From contig JABYQR010000086.1 in the NCBI GenBank assembly GCA_022592445.1, positions 1-64,000 on the forward strand: a stretch of DNA of 64,000 nt, written 5' to 3'. A program made the translations under genes and the position numbers. Of the stretch, positions 1 to 12,000 are shown one piece after another (the stretch's first letter is position 1; every line of letters starts with the position of its first letter). This DNA is from Cytidiella melzeri. Lineage: Eukaryota; Basidiomycota; Agaricomycetes; Polyporales; Irpicaceae. The notes under the pieces were generated by a model. The model did no database searches. It worked only from the letters and a program-made list of their open reading frames with translations, and was not told the origin of the DNA.

Positions 1-200
1 ACCTCGTGCAATACAGTCAAGTAACTATCTAGGGTTCAGAAGTCGGACGCCTGATGGCGACGAGCGCGAGTGGTGTACCTGGTCGCAGGGCTGGGATTAT
101 ATAGCGATGTAGCCATTGTTGTTGACAGGCTTATCTATCGATAGGCCATGAGTACAAGGATAATATGGATACATGTTTCACTAGTCTGTACATGACTCAA

Positions 201-1218
201 CTAATTGGTGGTAGCAGTTGCCGCAAACGTCATGGTTTCAATCCGTCCACGACCTTTACATTCCTTCTGCAGTATATCGTTGATGATGCGGAACTGGCCT
301 GGGTCGATGAGCATGACCTATCCATCCCAGCTTGTCAGCACTGGCATCAAGACGTTCTCTTCCATAACATCACTTACCGCTTCCCACTCCTGCTGCCCCA
401 TCTCATCCACCTCCACCGTCTCCGCCCCCTCCACAATCTTCTCCCTTAGCTTTTTCCCATCCGCAGTCGGCATCGTCACCCGCACCCTCATCCTCGCCCT
501 CTGGATTGGCAACTCCGACTCCGTCTGCAGAAGCTTGATGCACTGGGAGACCTGGCTCTTGGCTGTCTTTCCCTGTTGGACGCTGAATCCTGCTTCTGTC
601 ATTGCTTTGTCGATGACGCCGACAGGGTAAGGGTGTTGGGTGGCAGGGTCAACGCATTTCTCGGCGACGAGGGTGGCGATTTCTTTGCGCAACGCGGAGA
701 GGTCGTGTTCACGTTCTTTTTCGCCGACTTGGACTTCGCCTTTCTTCAGGATCTGAATGATTTGTCACATCACCGAGAACGCGAGGATGCTAAGTGGGAG
801 GGGTGGAGAAAAGGAGGGACAAGGCCGCACCTCTTTGACGATGTCATCTTGTTCTGCTGTACCAAAGGACTTTTTCAGGTCTTGGTGCTTGGCGAGCTCG
901 CCTTTGGATACGTTCACGAAGACGTTGGCGATTTGGAGGACGTCATCGATGTTGGTCTCGACGCCGTTCCGCCATTCTTGCACCTTGTTCTTGTAGCATG
1001 CGATCTGAAGAACATACAAACGTCGTTGGTTACTGCACTGGTACGGGCAAACCGCTTCCCAGAAAACACGGTACCTCAAACCTCTTCCCTCCTTTCTTCA
1101 GACGGACGATCGAAACGTTTGTGAGCCTGCAGAGTTTCTGGTGATGAGTCACACACCAGATTGTGGTGGCAAAGGAAGAGACGTACTTGATCTGGTTGGA
1201 CGGTTGGTTTATCGGCAT
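201..1218 (-). CDS. SDO1: Ribosome maturation protein SDO1/SBDS
   Basis: SBDS-family protein that, with the GTPase Efl1, releases eIF6/Tif6 from nascent cytoplasmic 60S subunits. Five exons can be read. Exon 1 starts at 1218 (MPINQPSNQIK); the next gives LTNVSIVRLKKGGKRFE, then IACYKNKVQEWRNGVE and a stretch ending DDIVKE. An exon beginning ILKKGEVQVGEKER runs through RARMRVRVTMP. The last exon gives VMLIDPGQFRIINDILQKE and stops at 201. The final intron is 318-377 (donor GTAAGT, acceptor ATAG); the apparent stop at 318 is its acceptor TAG, so the gene continues beyond it. All three SBDS domains are present and length is normal for the family (about 250 residues). Family assignment rests on strong motif recall; exon edges were placed by eye. 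Confidence 0.93.
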
Positions 1219-1899
1219 TGTGTAGCAAAGTGCAAGACTTGGGCTTTCTGTTCTTCAAGTTTGTAGCGCGTTTTGCTTACTTATGGGTTGTTGTATCGGG
1301 GCCGCGCCGAGTGAGTCAGTCCCCTCAAGTGCGCAAGATCTTTGAGTCTTGTATGCAAGACAACTTTTCACAATTAAGATCTTGCTGTGATTCTACATGG
1401 CTTCGGTGGTAGGAACAACAAGAAAGGCTTGCAATTTGTGGCCAGAAACACAGCAAGCGCCGAAAGTAGATCATTGCGCAAGCTCAGGAGTCAGGACGTT
1501 TAACTCGTCGAAGTCACGCTCACGACAAGGGACATTGTCCTGCATTTGCCAGCAAGTGCAAGACCAGAAGTACCGAATGTGTCGCGTATGATATCAGCTC
1601 TATTGTTCAACACACCAGTAGTATACCATGGGAGAACGACGAGGGGCAAGCAACTCGCGGCGACTACGTATATCGAGCATGGAATTTTGGCGAATTCGAA
1701 ATTCGAAAGCATAGAAATACACATAAGTAGTTCGGTAAGAACGCACAACCAAGCTCTATACGAAATACACATAGGTCTCTACTCAAACCATGACATGCGC
1801 CCACACGTCGCAAATAGCCACGGGCACTAAGTTCATAGTTCACGCCTGCGACGGGCTTCGTGGTGGTGTTTGCATTCAAAATGCGACAGCTAGTCGCTG
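1219..1899. other. Intergenic, no gene recognised
   Basis: This holds the SDO1 promoter side and a stretch where short reading frames occur on both strands without family-like composition. I see no RNA gene or repeat. Confidence 0.5.
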
Positions 1900-3115
1900 A
1901 TGGCCGTTTTAGTCCTTGAAACAATCGCAGACATCGCGCAATAGGCAAGGTGTAGGGATCTTCAGAGTAGGACTCGCCCAAGGGTCTTCTGGGTTGGGGA
2001 CCATGGCTATTATCGCGTGAGGGACATCGTCGCTCATGAACCAGTTAAGGATCCTTCCCTCATGCCCAAGGCGTTCCATTCGAAGATTCATGCTCCCTGA
2101 AGCCCGATCGACGCGTCTCTCCTCTTCCGCTTCAAAGGTTCGTCATCCCTCAATCCAGCAATTTGTCGTGCATTATAAAGGCGTAAAGTCCAGCGAAACG
2201 CTTGACGGTCGATTCAGCGAGAACCTTTTTGCAAGTAACCTGACTTTGACGTCAGTAGGAAGGTCTGAATCAGTGCTGAAACCTACGCACGCGCATATCA
2301 GCTCAGCAGAACTCCACGGCTCCAAGTAGTACGTATGAGAAGACGCGGGTTTTGTCTGCAAGGCAAGTCGGTGATGTTGGGTGACGCAGTGTAAAGGATA
2401 TATCGATCCTTGCTAAGGACTACGACAGGCGAGGAAAGTTTTCTTGAGTCAGAGTCGACAAGCCACCAGGTGCGTTTCTTAGTGCGGTGAATTTGGCGAG
2501 GATGTGGCTCAATGCACGGATGTAAGCTTCGCGAATCAAGATGCCCTGGTCAAATTGAGAGTCATGCTCGACGAACGAGGCCGTCGCAGGAGTTGACACA
2601 TCTGGCCACCCCCCGTCTGGGAGAACTTCGACTTGCTTCTCGACGATGAACTCGGTCAACGGCTTGCCCCCGAACTTGTTGCAGAGTTAGCATATGCCTC
2701 CTGTGGCTTGCACGCCAGTGAGACTGTCGAACCTATCGCCGGAAGATGACTTCGGCATCACCAAGTCGAGTTGCTTGCGGCAGTTAGCATGAAGACTGGC
2801 AGGAAACTTGTCCCCAACGATGGCAAGTTCATCGAATGCCTCGAAATCGGCTAAGTAAGACAGCACACGTTCACGTGGGGTATCCGGAGGTGAGACATGA
2901 ACACCAGAACACTGGTGATTTCGACGTTAGTGCAGATACAGGCTGTGCCTTTCCGACCTTGTACAAGTCGATTGCCTCGGGACGGCCGTAGTTTTTGTAC
3001 TCTTTACAAATCAGTTTGGCCACGTGAGAAGCAGGTCACCAGCTTAATTTGACGAAACCTCCGTGAACGTGTGGAAGATGGGAGCGAGGACCTTGAGTCT
3101 TACAGTGGGGGACAT
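1900..3115 (-). other. Unresolved coding-like stretch, minus strand
   Basis: Several minus-strand segments read like exons but could not be joined or recognised. They include one with AKLICKEYKNYGRPEAIDLY (about 2,945-3,030), one with YLADFEAFDELAIVGDKFPA (about 2,700-2,860), one with GKPLTEFIVEKQVEVLPDGG (2,420-2,690, ending in a stop) and one with HEGRILNWFMSDDVPHAIIA (about 1,980-2,090). A start at about 3,115 (MSPTVRLKVLAPIF) is possible. Composition is protein-like, but stops separate the pieces and no family comes to mind. It may be a multi-exon gene or a decayed one. Confidence 0.3.
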
Positions 3116-3287
3116 GGTGGTACGAGCTGAAGATGTACTAACGCTGGCGACAAGATCGCGATTATCTAACCTGCCTCAAGCGCCAAACACAGCATCCTCT
3201 GACCATCTCCATCTTGACCTCTACGCACCTTCATTTCATTGCTCGTGAACTTTGCAAGACGAGGCTGATCAGAAAAGCAGACGAAAA

Positions 3288-4983
3288 ATGAAAGGGATAG
3301 GAAAGGCGTTTGCGCGGTATGTGGGTCGTGTATGTCGCCGTGAGAGCTGCCGTTCATCGTCGAGGATGTCTCAGGACGCCGCACATGCTGACGGCCAAAG
3401 TCGGCATGTCGAAGAGTGAGTGACCCAAACTGAAGATACTGGCCATGTTCACAATGATGCGCAGAGTCTACGGATCCCGAGTTTGATGACTATTCGGGGC
3501 GCTTTGCCTCTCTGGAGACCGCTGCGGAGAAACTCTTGAAGGACACGAAGGCGTTCGACGAGGCAGTCACGAACCTCTTCACTAGCGGGTCGGGTTTCTC
3601 ACAGCACTTTGGCACACTATTCCATCCACTCGTTGGCGAGTCCGATCTACTAAGAAAACACCCTGAAGCCGAGCATACCGTCAAACACGTGGACTCGTAC
3701 GAAGGCATCATGGACGAGCTCAAGGCTTCGGTCATTCCTGAGCTAGAGTTGATTGAAAGCAGGGTAGTTGGGCCAGTCAAGGAGCTACAGTCTATCATGA
3801 AGGCGATTCGAAAATCAATAACAAAGCGCGACCACAAGGTACGACCTCTGCAGCCCATAATGCTTCTGCGGGCTCAAGATATTGCTGCAATGCTTTCATG
3901 CAGCTTTTAGATTATGACCGCTTCAACAACTCCCTCACTAAGTTGCGCGATAAGAAAGAGAAGAGTCTGAACGATGAGAAGAACCTCTTCAAGGTTCGCC
4001 AGCCTCACGCCACATATATTCCGTCTTACGTGTATTTGTAGCTCGAGCAAGACTTCGAAATTGCATCAAACGAGTACGATTACATCAATTCCACTATGAA
4101 GAACGAACTGCCCAGGTTCATGCAGCTGGCTACGCGATTCATCGACCCTCTCTTCCATTCGTTCTTCTACATGCAGTACGTCCTGTTGCATCTTGTCACT
4201 TCCTGTGATGCTGATGACCCTCATTTGTTTAGACTTAATATATTTTACCTCTTGTTGGAAAAGATGAACGCCTTTGCTGAGAAGGCCCAGATCAACGTAG
4301 CGGTTCCTGCCGCACAGGTAGTCCCTGACTACGAAGCCAAGCGGACCGACGCATGGGCTGAAATAGAGAACATGAACATCACAAAACGTCTCATCAGCAC
4401 ATGTCAGTGCACAAAGCGCTCACCACTCAGGCTTGATACTGACTGTGCTCTCTAGCTAAACTGGTACAAGCCAACAGGGCAGCTTCTGGAGGATCAAGCC
4501 TGGGACGGTCTCCGACTGGCTCTTCCCTCGCCACACCCGCTCGCCTCGGCCCGCCCATGCGCACACCGTCCAGCACATCCACCTCAAGCTTCACCAAGAC
4601 CGCGCCCCCCACCTCGCCTCACCTCGGCTCAGCCGCAGCCCCTCCACCCTACTCACCCTCCATGTCGGCTACCTCGAGCTTCGCGGCGGCGAAGAAGGCT
4701 CCCCCACCCCCACCGCCGCTCAAGCCGAAACCAAAGGTCGCAGAGCCTGAGAGACACTACGTCGTTGCGCTGTATGATTTCGAGGCGCAGGCCGAGGGCG
4801 ATTTGGATTTCAAAGCTGGCGATCGGATTGAGGTGGTTGAGAAGACGGACAGCACCGAGGATTGGTGGACGGGGCGGATTGACGGGCGGCAGGGGGTCTT
4901 CCCAGGTCCGTTTCTATCTTCTCTCTGGTTACTATGTTTGTTGACTTCGTGTGTGGATAGGAAACTATGTACAGGATACCTAA
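3288..4983 (+). CDS. RVS167: BAR-SH3 amphiphysin-type protein (RVS167/hob1-like)
   Basis: BAR-domain proteins of this type bind curved membrane at endocytic and actin-patch sites, and the SH3 domain recruits proline-rich actin regulators. Exons read MKGIGKAFARTPHMLTAKVG, then KSTDPEFDDYSGRFASLETA and a helical BAR region to about 4,410 (for example LLDYDRFNNSLTKLRDKKEK and LPRFMQLATRFIDPLFHSFF). A Ser/Pro-rich linker with a run of prolines (about 4,700-4,725) leads to an SH3 domain, RHYVVALYDFEAQAEGDLDF to DWWTGRIDGRQGVFPG. A short last exon, NYVQDT, completes the SH3 and stops at 4983. The first two introns are short, with donors GTATGT and GTGAGT. Domain order and length match fungal Rvs167/Hob1. 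Exon edges are inferred by eye. Confidence 0.9.
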
Positions 4984-6070
4984 ACTTGAATACGCAGTGT
5001 TTGCGTTTTGTTGAATATGTCGCGAAACAGGATATCTATGGGCATGGGCCTCTATACATCTTTCTAGAACCTACGTGGGAGTGACATCCTGTGAGCGGAT
5101 TCCCGCAGTGCCAGAACACGGATCCGGCGTGCGCGAGCGATTGCGGTGAGTCCCGGCATCTCTGCCTGTGTAAAACGCTGTCATCGATAATAGAATCGAG
5201 TTTTGTGTATACAGTGTTTGTGCTGTCCTTGCTTTACCTGCTGCTGCCGCTCCTTGCCGTTATCATATGCACCTGATACGCTCGTGGCAAGTGTTGCTCC
5301 CCTTCGCCGTGCTACGTCGCGCTGAAGCGTCAATATGGATTTAATGAGTTTCATGTCGTCGGTAACCTCAACGAGCCGTCAGTCGCTTCCTGTGTTTGCC
5401 TGTCAAGAGGACACCAGGACGACGAAGGTATGTGGCATTCCGACTGGATGACAAGGAAGGTATTCTGAAGGCGAGTCTGAATAGTTTACCGCAGTGGCCT
5501 CGCTGTGGAATTGTTGACCGAGGCTGATCTGTTCGCTCAAGTTCGCTGTGGTACTTCTGTACCAATTCATGCTGGACATAAGGGCCTGTACAATTCGGCG
5601 CTTGGCCGCCGCTGGGTGAATAGGAGCTCTAGCAATGATAATTCAACGTTCAATTATCCACCTTGTCCACCGACCAGATTGCTCTCGGTGCTCGCACCTT
5701 ACCTTTTTACTGGTAGTCGTCGAACCATCTACTGGACACCCGACTAGTTCACTGGCCACTACCACTTCTGTCTGTCGTACGCGGGCAGATTGGTCCCAGT
5801 TGAGTGAAGGTCGAAGTGGTGCGGCGTTTCAGCCTTGGATTTGTCCACCCGTTCCTGATGCCTCCGCTGTTACCTTGACGGCCAGCTGACCCACATGCTG
5901 GCCCATGAATGGTGGAACACTGGTGTTTGGATTGTGAGAAGAGGCTGCGTACAAAGTGCAAGTGAAGAGCCGAGGTGCTGCGACTGGAACGGCGAACAAA
6001 AGTTGACGTCTACACGGTGACTAGCTATACATGCATTAGACTATTGGTCGCTCTCGCTCTGGGTCTTTGA
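4984..6070. other. Intergenic, convergent gene ends
   Basis: The region lies between the 3' ends of the BAR-SH3 gene and the large helicase gene, which face each other. Short reading frames on both strands have no recognisable content. I see no repeat or RNA gene. Confidence 0.55.
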
Positions 6071-9000
6071 CTACAGAATGCACTTATCAACTACAGCCCA
6101 CTCGTCTTTGATGTACCGGCTAGTGTTATGAGGTAGTTTTTCAATTAGCTTCGGTACCTCCCGCACATGTTCATAGAACTGTGTCCAGAGCTGATAATGA
6201 TATAGCTCTGATCTCGGCCCCAGCTTATCGTCGCGCAAGACCTTTGCTGCCTGCAGATCATCGCTAATATACACGTTGCATTAGCATTGCTGAATATCCA
6301 GAACGCATGATAACCTACTGAATGCCTGTTACTGTCGCGCCGAGCTTCTCAAGATCACGATGGTGCGCCTGTATAAGATTCTTCGCGGCTCTGGTCTTCA
6401 TTTGCTCAAGATGCATGATGACAGCGTCTAGGCAGGCAAGAATGTGAGGGAGAACCCCTAAGAAAATCATTCGGAGACGTCGGTGGCGCCATGAGATGTG
6501 GTGGACCTCTTTCATGCACTCTTCGAAAGCGGCATTGGTGAAGAAGCTTAATGTGCCATAATGCGCGAGAGGTCTTCGGAGGCTGTGCACTCTGCGGAAG
6601 AGCTGCTGCAATCGTATTGTGGCGAACAGCCTGCGTCGACCTCGAACCTCCAAATCCAGCGCTTGGGAGATTCGCTCCACCAGGTCGGTTGTTTGCATTG
6701 TCGCTAAGGATGAATGCATGCGTATTGCTCACTAAGGGTTATATGGAAGGTGAAAAGCAGAAGGACGCACCCGTGGCGGATATGTAACGGGCATCCTCGA
6801 CAGGTTTGCTGACAGTCACCTTGCCCAATTTTCGTCTGCCTTGCGATGTTGGTTGAGACTTGGATGCCCGACGGTCTACCAGAGGCAAAGTTGTCTTAAC
6901 CGCGGTATAATTGCGCTTCCCGCCAGATGAGGCCACTGATTCGACAAGTTTAACTAATTGGAGCGTTTTTGGCAATGCCGCTACGAGCTCCGACCAGGTT
7001 ATCGCGGCGATATATCTGAATAACATTCAGTCCGTCTTTGACTATATGAACACCTCAGTTGAGTGACGCACCCTCCGTAGAGCTTCGGGAATCGTTTTTC
7101 CACGCCGCGAAGCGAGATAATTGCCTTCAAGATATCCTCGCGTAGCCCACTGTCAGGAATATTATGTCCTACTACAGCAATGTCAGGATTACAGCATAGC
7201 CATCGGGTCAAAGACCATACATATGATCATAGCTTCGCATCTAGGTGAACAAATCAGTCAGTTTCCAAACATCAATACCATAGCTGTCGGAGTTGATTCG
7301 ACCTACATTCTTGCGACGAGACACTGTCTGTCTGGAGCAGTCGAGGAGGGCTTAGATTGCGAACCTGGTCAAAACCACTCACTCAGTAAAGGTCTCTATC
7401 ACAATACCATGTGGTACGAACCAGATGACTCCGCTCTTGAGTTAAGTATACTGCGCAACAGAGAGGATAAGCTCATTATAAGCCACCGACAATCTTGCAA
7501 GTAGGGCTTGTTGCTCTGATCCATATCAGAGTCACCTTGTCCGTGCGCCAGAAGACACCGGACTGAGAGAACAGTTCCAGCGGCTGTACCGAGGTTACGT
7601 TTCGAGCATAGGACTGAAAGCCACCCAGTCAAGAATTCTACGGTCGTGCAGAGAACAGCGACTTCTACGGGAAGCTTCCGTACTACCACAGAGCTGTGCG
7701 CCCCGTAGAAACAGTCAGTAAAACACAATAGCTGATTTCGAAGCCATACCTCAACAAGCATATCAAGGGCCGCGGCGACCAGACCCTTCGTCCACTGCAC
7801 ATGTCAGAGAGAACTGCACGGACTTTGTCCATTTCTGTGCCGTTGGTTTTCTGAGCGTTGACGTCATCAAGGTACTGCTGCGATGCACCCCGCAGCGTAT
7901 AGCTGATCACGAAGAGTCTCATCAGCTCTGTGATAGGGTTTTTGGACTTGGGCGACAACGAGATGAACGACTCGCATACCCACGCCTGAATTACGCGGAT
8001 ACCAAGCCGTACGTCTCTGTTGAGGTCCAGGGCAGTGCAGAGCTCAAGATGATAGGAGTCAGTGTAGGCGACAGACATCAAAATGTGATGAGTATCTGTG
8101 AGGATATCACTGGATCAAATGGCACTTCAGAGGTATGGAAGATACTGGAGGGAGTGAGAACACAAACTGCTTCAGCTTTCGCAGCTCGGGCAATGGGTCG
8201 AACGGTCGTACATAGTCCAGGATTAGAGCCATTCTGAACAGGCCACCAAGGCTGGTCCGCGGAGACGTCAGCCCTTGTTGATCCTTTTCCCAGACCTTGA
8301 GTGCCGATCGGAGGGTAGTAATGGCCTCGAGTACCCTTCGTTTGAGAGCACCCGACAAGCAACTAGTTAAGAGGCCTCGCAGAACATTGTCTGATACAAT
8401 GTGTCCTTGCGTTGTGCCAGATTCCATGAAGGGTGTCTTCTTGCTGGCGGTAAACCTCGCGATTGCACTTCCAGGGAGCAAGCGGAACGCAACTGGCGTA
8501 ACACATCGGAAGCCAAGAATGAGCTGCACTGGAGAACTGTGGGACGGATTCCTCTCAAGACACAGATCTCGTAACAGACAACACATCGGAAGGAAGTCTT
8601 CAAGCCATTGGACGATCTCCTCACCGCTGCGTCCTACACATTGCGCTGGAAGAAGGACGACTCGCGATAGATAGAGTAAGGGGCCAAATTTGTTTTCAAC
8701 TCCATCTACCATCGTGAGTTGACGCAGCGCCTGGTGGTCTTCAAGAGCAATTGCCCTGAACATGGCCAACTTTGAAGAAGTTATTGAGAGATCACTAAAG
8801 CAAGGTAGTAGAATCTTGAACGTACGTCAGTTCTCCTTGGTTCGACATCCATTTTCGTGGTCACGCAGCTTGATGTCAATGTCGCCAGCACTTTCATCAT
8901 CTCTGCATCATCAGGCTTTGGGTCGCCCCAGTCGATCGATGCGATAGACATGTGACGCCAGCATATCGAACGAAGGTCGGATGGCGAAAGGATGTCTCTG

Positions 9001-12000
9001 CTCGGTTTGACCCGTCGGACTAGCCGTGACGCTGCTGCATACTGACCAGCCTGTATCCGGCGTTTCGCTGCTTCCTCGTGATCCTGAAGATACTCAAACA
9101 TTGCGGTCTCGGCGCGGTTCAGCCCATGTCTGAATATGAATTGGAAGACTTCAGCTTCACTTGGGAAGATAGCCAACGCTTCGCTAGAGGAAGACACAAA
9201 GCTAGATCAGCTTTAAGACTTTTAAAAGGGTGAGACGAACTTACAGAAGCTTCACATTGATTAGACAGAACAACTGTGAGGCGTACTTCACTTTAAAGAC
9301 AGTTGCTGGCTCGAGGTCTTCGTGGTCACGGAGAAGTTGTACCGTGCGTTCGAAATTACCGCCATTGCGATGCAGCTCTAGGGCTTGGATGTAATGTAGA
9401 GCTTTTTCGAATGCTATCGCAGCGCGACCCTCGTCAGGTATTTTTAGTAGACATTCTGCCGCAATCCTGTAATACGAATACTTCTCTATGCTTGTTGTTG
9501 CTGAAGCCACCTCATCGAAGGCAAGCGCTGCTTTATTGTATGCATTGCTTCGTGCACGGCTAGCGATTGTGGTAAAAACGCACTCCGCAGATTCTCGCAA
9601 ATGATACGCCGAGGCTACCGCGGCTTCATGATAAAGACCAGCGTTGTAAAACGCTTTGCGCGCGTGGCTGTAGTATGCCCGCTTGAAGTAATCTTCTGCT
9701 TTCCGTTCCCACATGGATTTGCTGGAGGCCGAGGCGAACTCCGAAATGTCAAGGTCGTCGCGTGTCAGGTCGATCTCTTCACGTTGCTCCCATATGTGCT
9801 GAGCATTACATAACAATAACAGCTTCAGCGGAGTACATGCCGATATAGCATGATTATCAAAATTACCTGCATAGATTCGATGTTACTCGATGTGTCAATG
9901 ATCCACAGCCTGCTCTTAGCTCTTGTACAAGCAACATAGAGGGCCTTCAGCTATTTATGATAATATTCAGGGCTCGTATGTCCACTGCGAGCAAGAGACG
10001 CACCTCTCGGGCAATGGCATCAAATTTAGCCTCGCTTTCGGAGGTATCATTTGTGAAAGAGAGATTATCTTCGCAGAACTGTCGAAGCAGACGGCGCCAC
10101 TGGGTTGCCTTGCATTCAGAACCCTCAAAGAAATTGTAGATGAGCACCTAGTATACCGCGGAAACTCGTTAGTTCTCTTGAATTGCGAAGCACAGGAGAA
10201 AAGATCGCCCCGTAGTTCAGGTCCCACTAGAGAACGCAGGCCACCTGTACACGGAGCAGCACCTACGTCATTGAACTCCTGCCCTTTGCTTTCATATACC
10301 GTGCTGACGAATCTGAACTTAGTCGGTTACGGAGCTGAAGCGAAGTTCAAGCGTACAAGATTTGCCATGTTCGCGAAACTGCCTTCCCAGCGAGATCTTC
10401 AATCGCATTGAGAACATGATCGGCCGCCGTTTTGTCTCGCACGATTATACCTGCAAACGTATGTTCAAGTAAATGTGAGTTAATGCCAATCTGATCACGT
10501 ACATTGCTCCGCGCCGAATTCAAGGGAACCACTTGCGGAGGATAAGCCTATAGAGCGTGTCATATTCTGTGATCCGATGAACGTACCTGGCCTTTCCAAT
10601 GAGCCGTCGAAGGAGGTTTTCTTCATGCCTCACGAACATGATAGGTAGCTGGCCACGCGCGAGCCCCTCTTCCTTAGGCACTTCGTCTATGGACGTTGGC
10701 CAATATGCCATCAAGCAATCCAACACGCTTTGAGCGCAGGCCAGGATCCCTTGCTGTGATCTGTAGTTGACTGTAAGTTGGAAGAACTTAGGATCCTTGC
10801 TGACACCTCGAGTGGGGTATATCTCGCGCTATCAAGAACATTTCAGCGACCTTATCTATTATGCGGCCCAAACAGGTGATGCTCACTTCTGTACGCCACA
10901 TAAATGCCTTGAGCTGATTGAAAGTGAAGGCACTACCGGCAAACACGGTTTGAGCAGTATCTCCGGCCCAGAACAACCCGTCGGGGTTGCCGCAAAGAAG
11001 TCGGAGCACTTCCGGGGTTGAGGATTACGCAACATGAGCGAACTACGCAAACTTACGAAGAGTGTCAATCAGCAGATTGTCTTGCGCCTCATCGACAAAC
11101 CTAATATCCAGCAAAGTCAATGATTACTCTCCAGTCTGCCTCTTGCACTTACAAAAAGTCGACGCAACCGCGAAGCGACGACGACGACGACGAGTTTACC
11201 AAAGCTCGCAAGATGGCATGCGTCCTGAACAAACGACTATGAGCCTATGCAACTGACAACCCGAGCCCACCTAAGTCTACCTAAGCTACTTACCTATCAG
11301 CGATATCGTGTTGTCGACGTGTCATTTTGTGCTTGATGTATACTTCAAAAAGATTATAAATCATATGTCGCTCTTCAGACCTTGTGATAGTAGCAGTGCG
11401 GCTGAAATTGACATATTCATCCCGGCTGATGCATCCGTTGGGTGATGTGAGAGAGCCTTCTGAGCCTTTGATTACACCTGAGCAAATACGAGCACCATGA
11501 GAGACTGTCCGATCAAAATTGTGTGTTGAACCGACCTATGAATTGGTCGTATACCAAAGACGGATCTGCGTGGTGTAAGCAATTGACTGAGAGCGTCGCA
11601 TTTGAGTTATTTACCAATACCGCGCAAAGTTGATGGGTTCAATAACGGCCAATACTGATGTAAGAAGATGTCGTATGAGATCTGTGCATCCCGATCCCGC
11701 GAAGGACCTCTCCAATGCGGGCATGCGAAGCGAAGCTCCTCCTCAATGAGAGAGCACAGCTATCCAACAAGTCAGCAAATTTGCCATGTGAAGAGTACAT
11801 GCTTACCCCATCATATGAAACAAACAAGGGGAAGTCGATGTCGTCCAAGCTTCCGAAGCGCTTGTGCTTGTCGGCACGCTCTTCGTCGTCATTGACCAGT
11901 ACGCGTTGAGCTGAGGACCTCGCGGGTGCGTCTGATCTTCTGCCTGGGGCATGCGCGCGGTACGTTTCCTCGAAAGTTTCCTTCACCTTGACCGCAAGGT

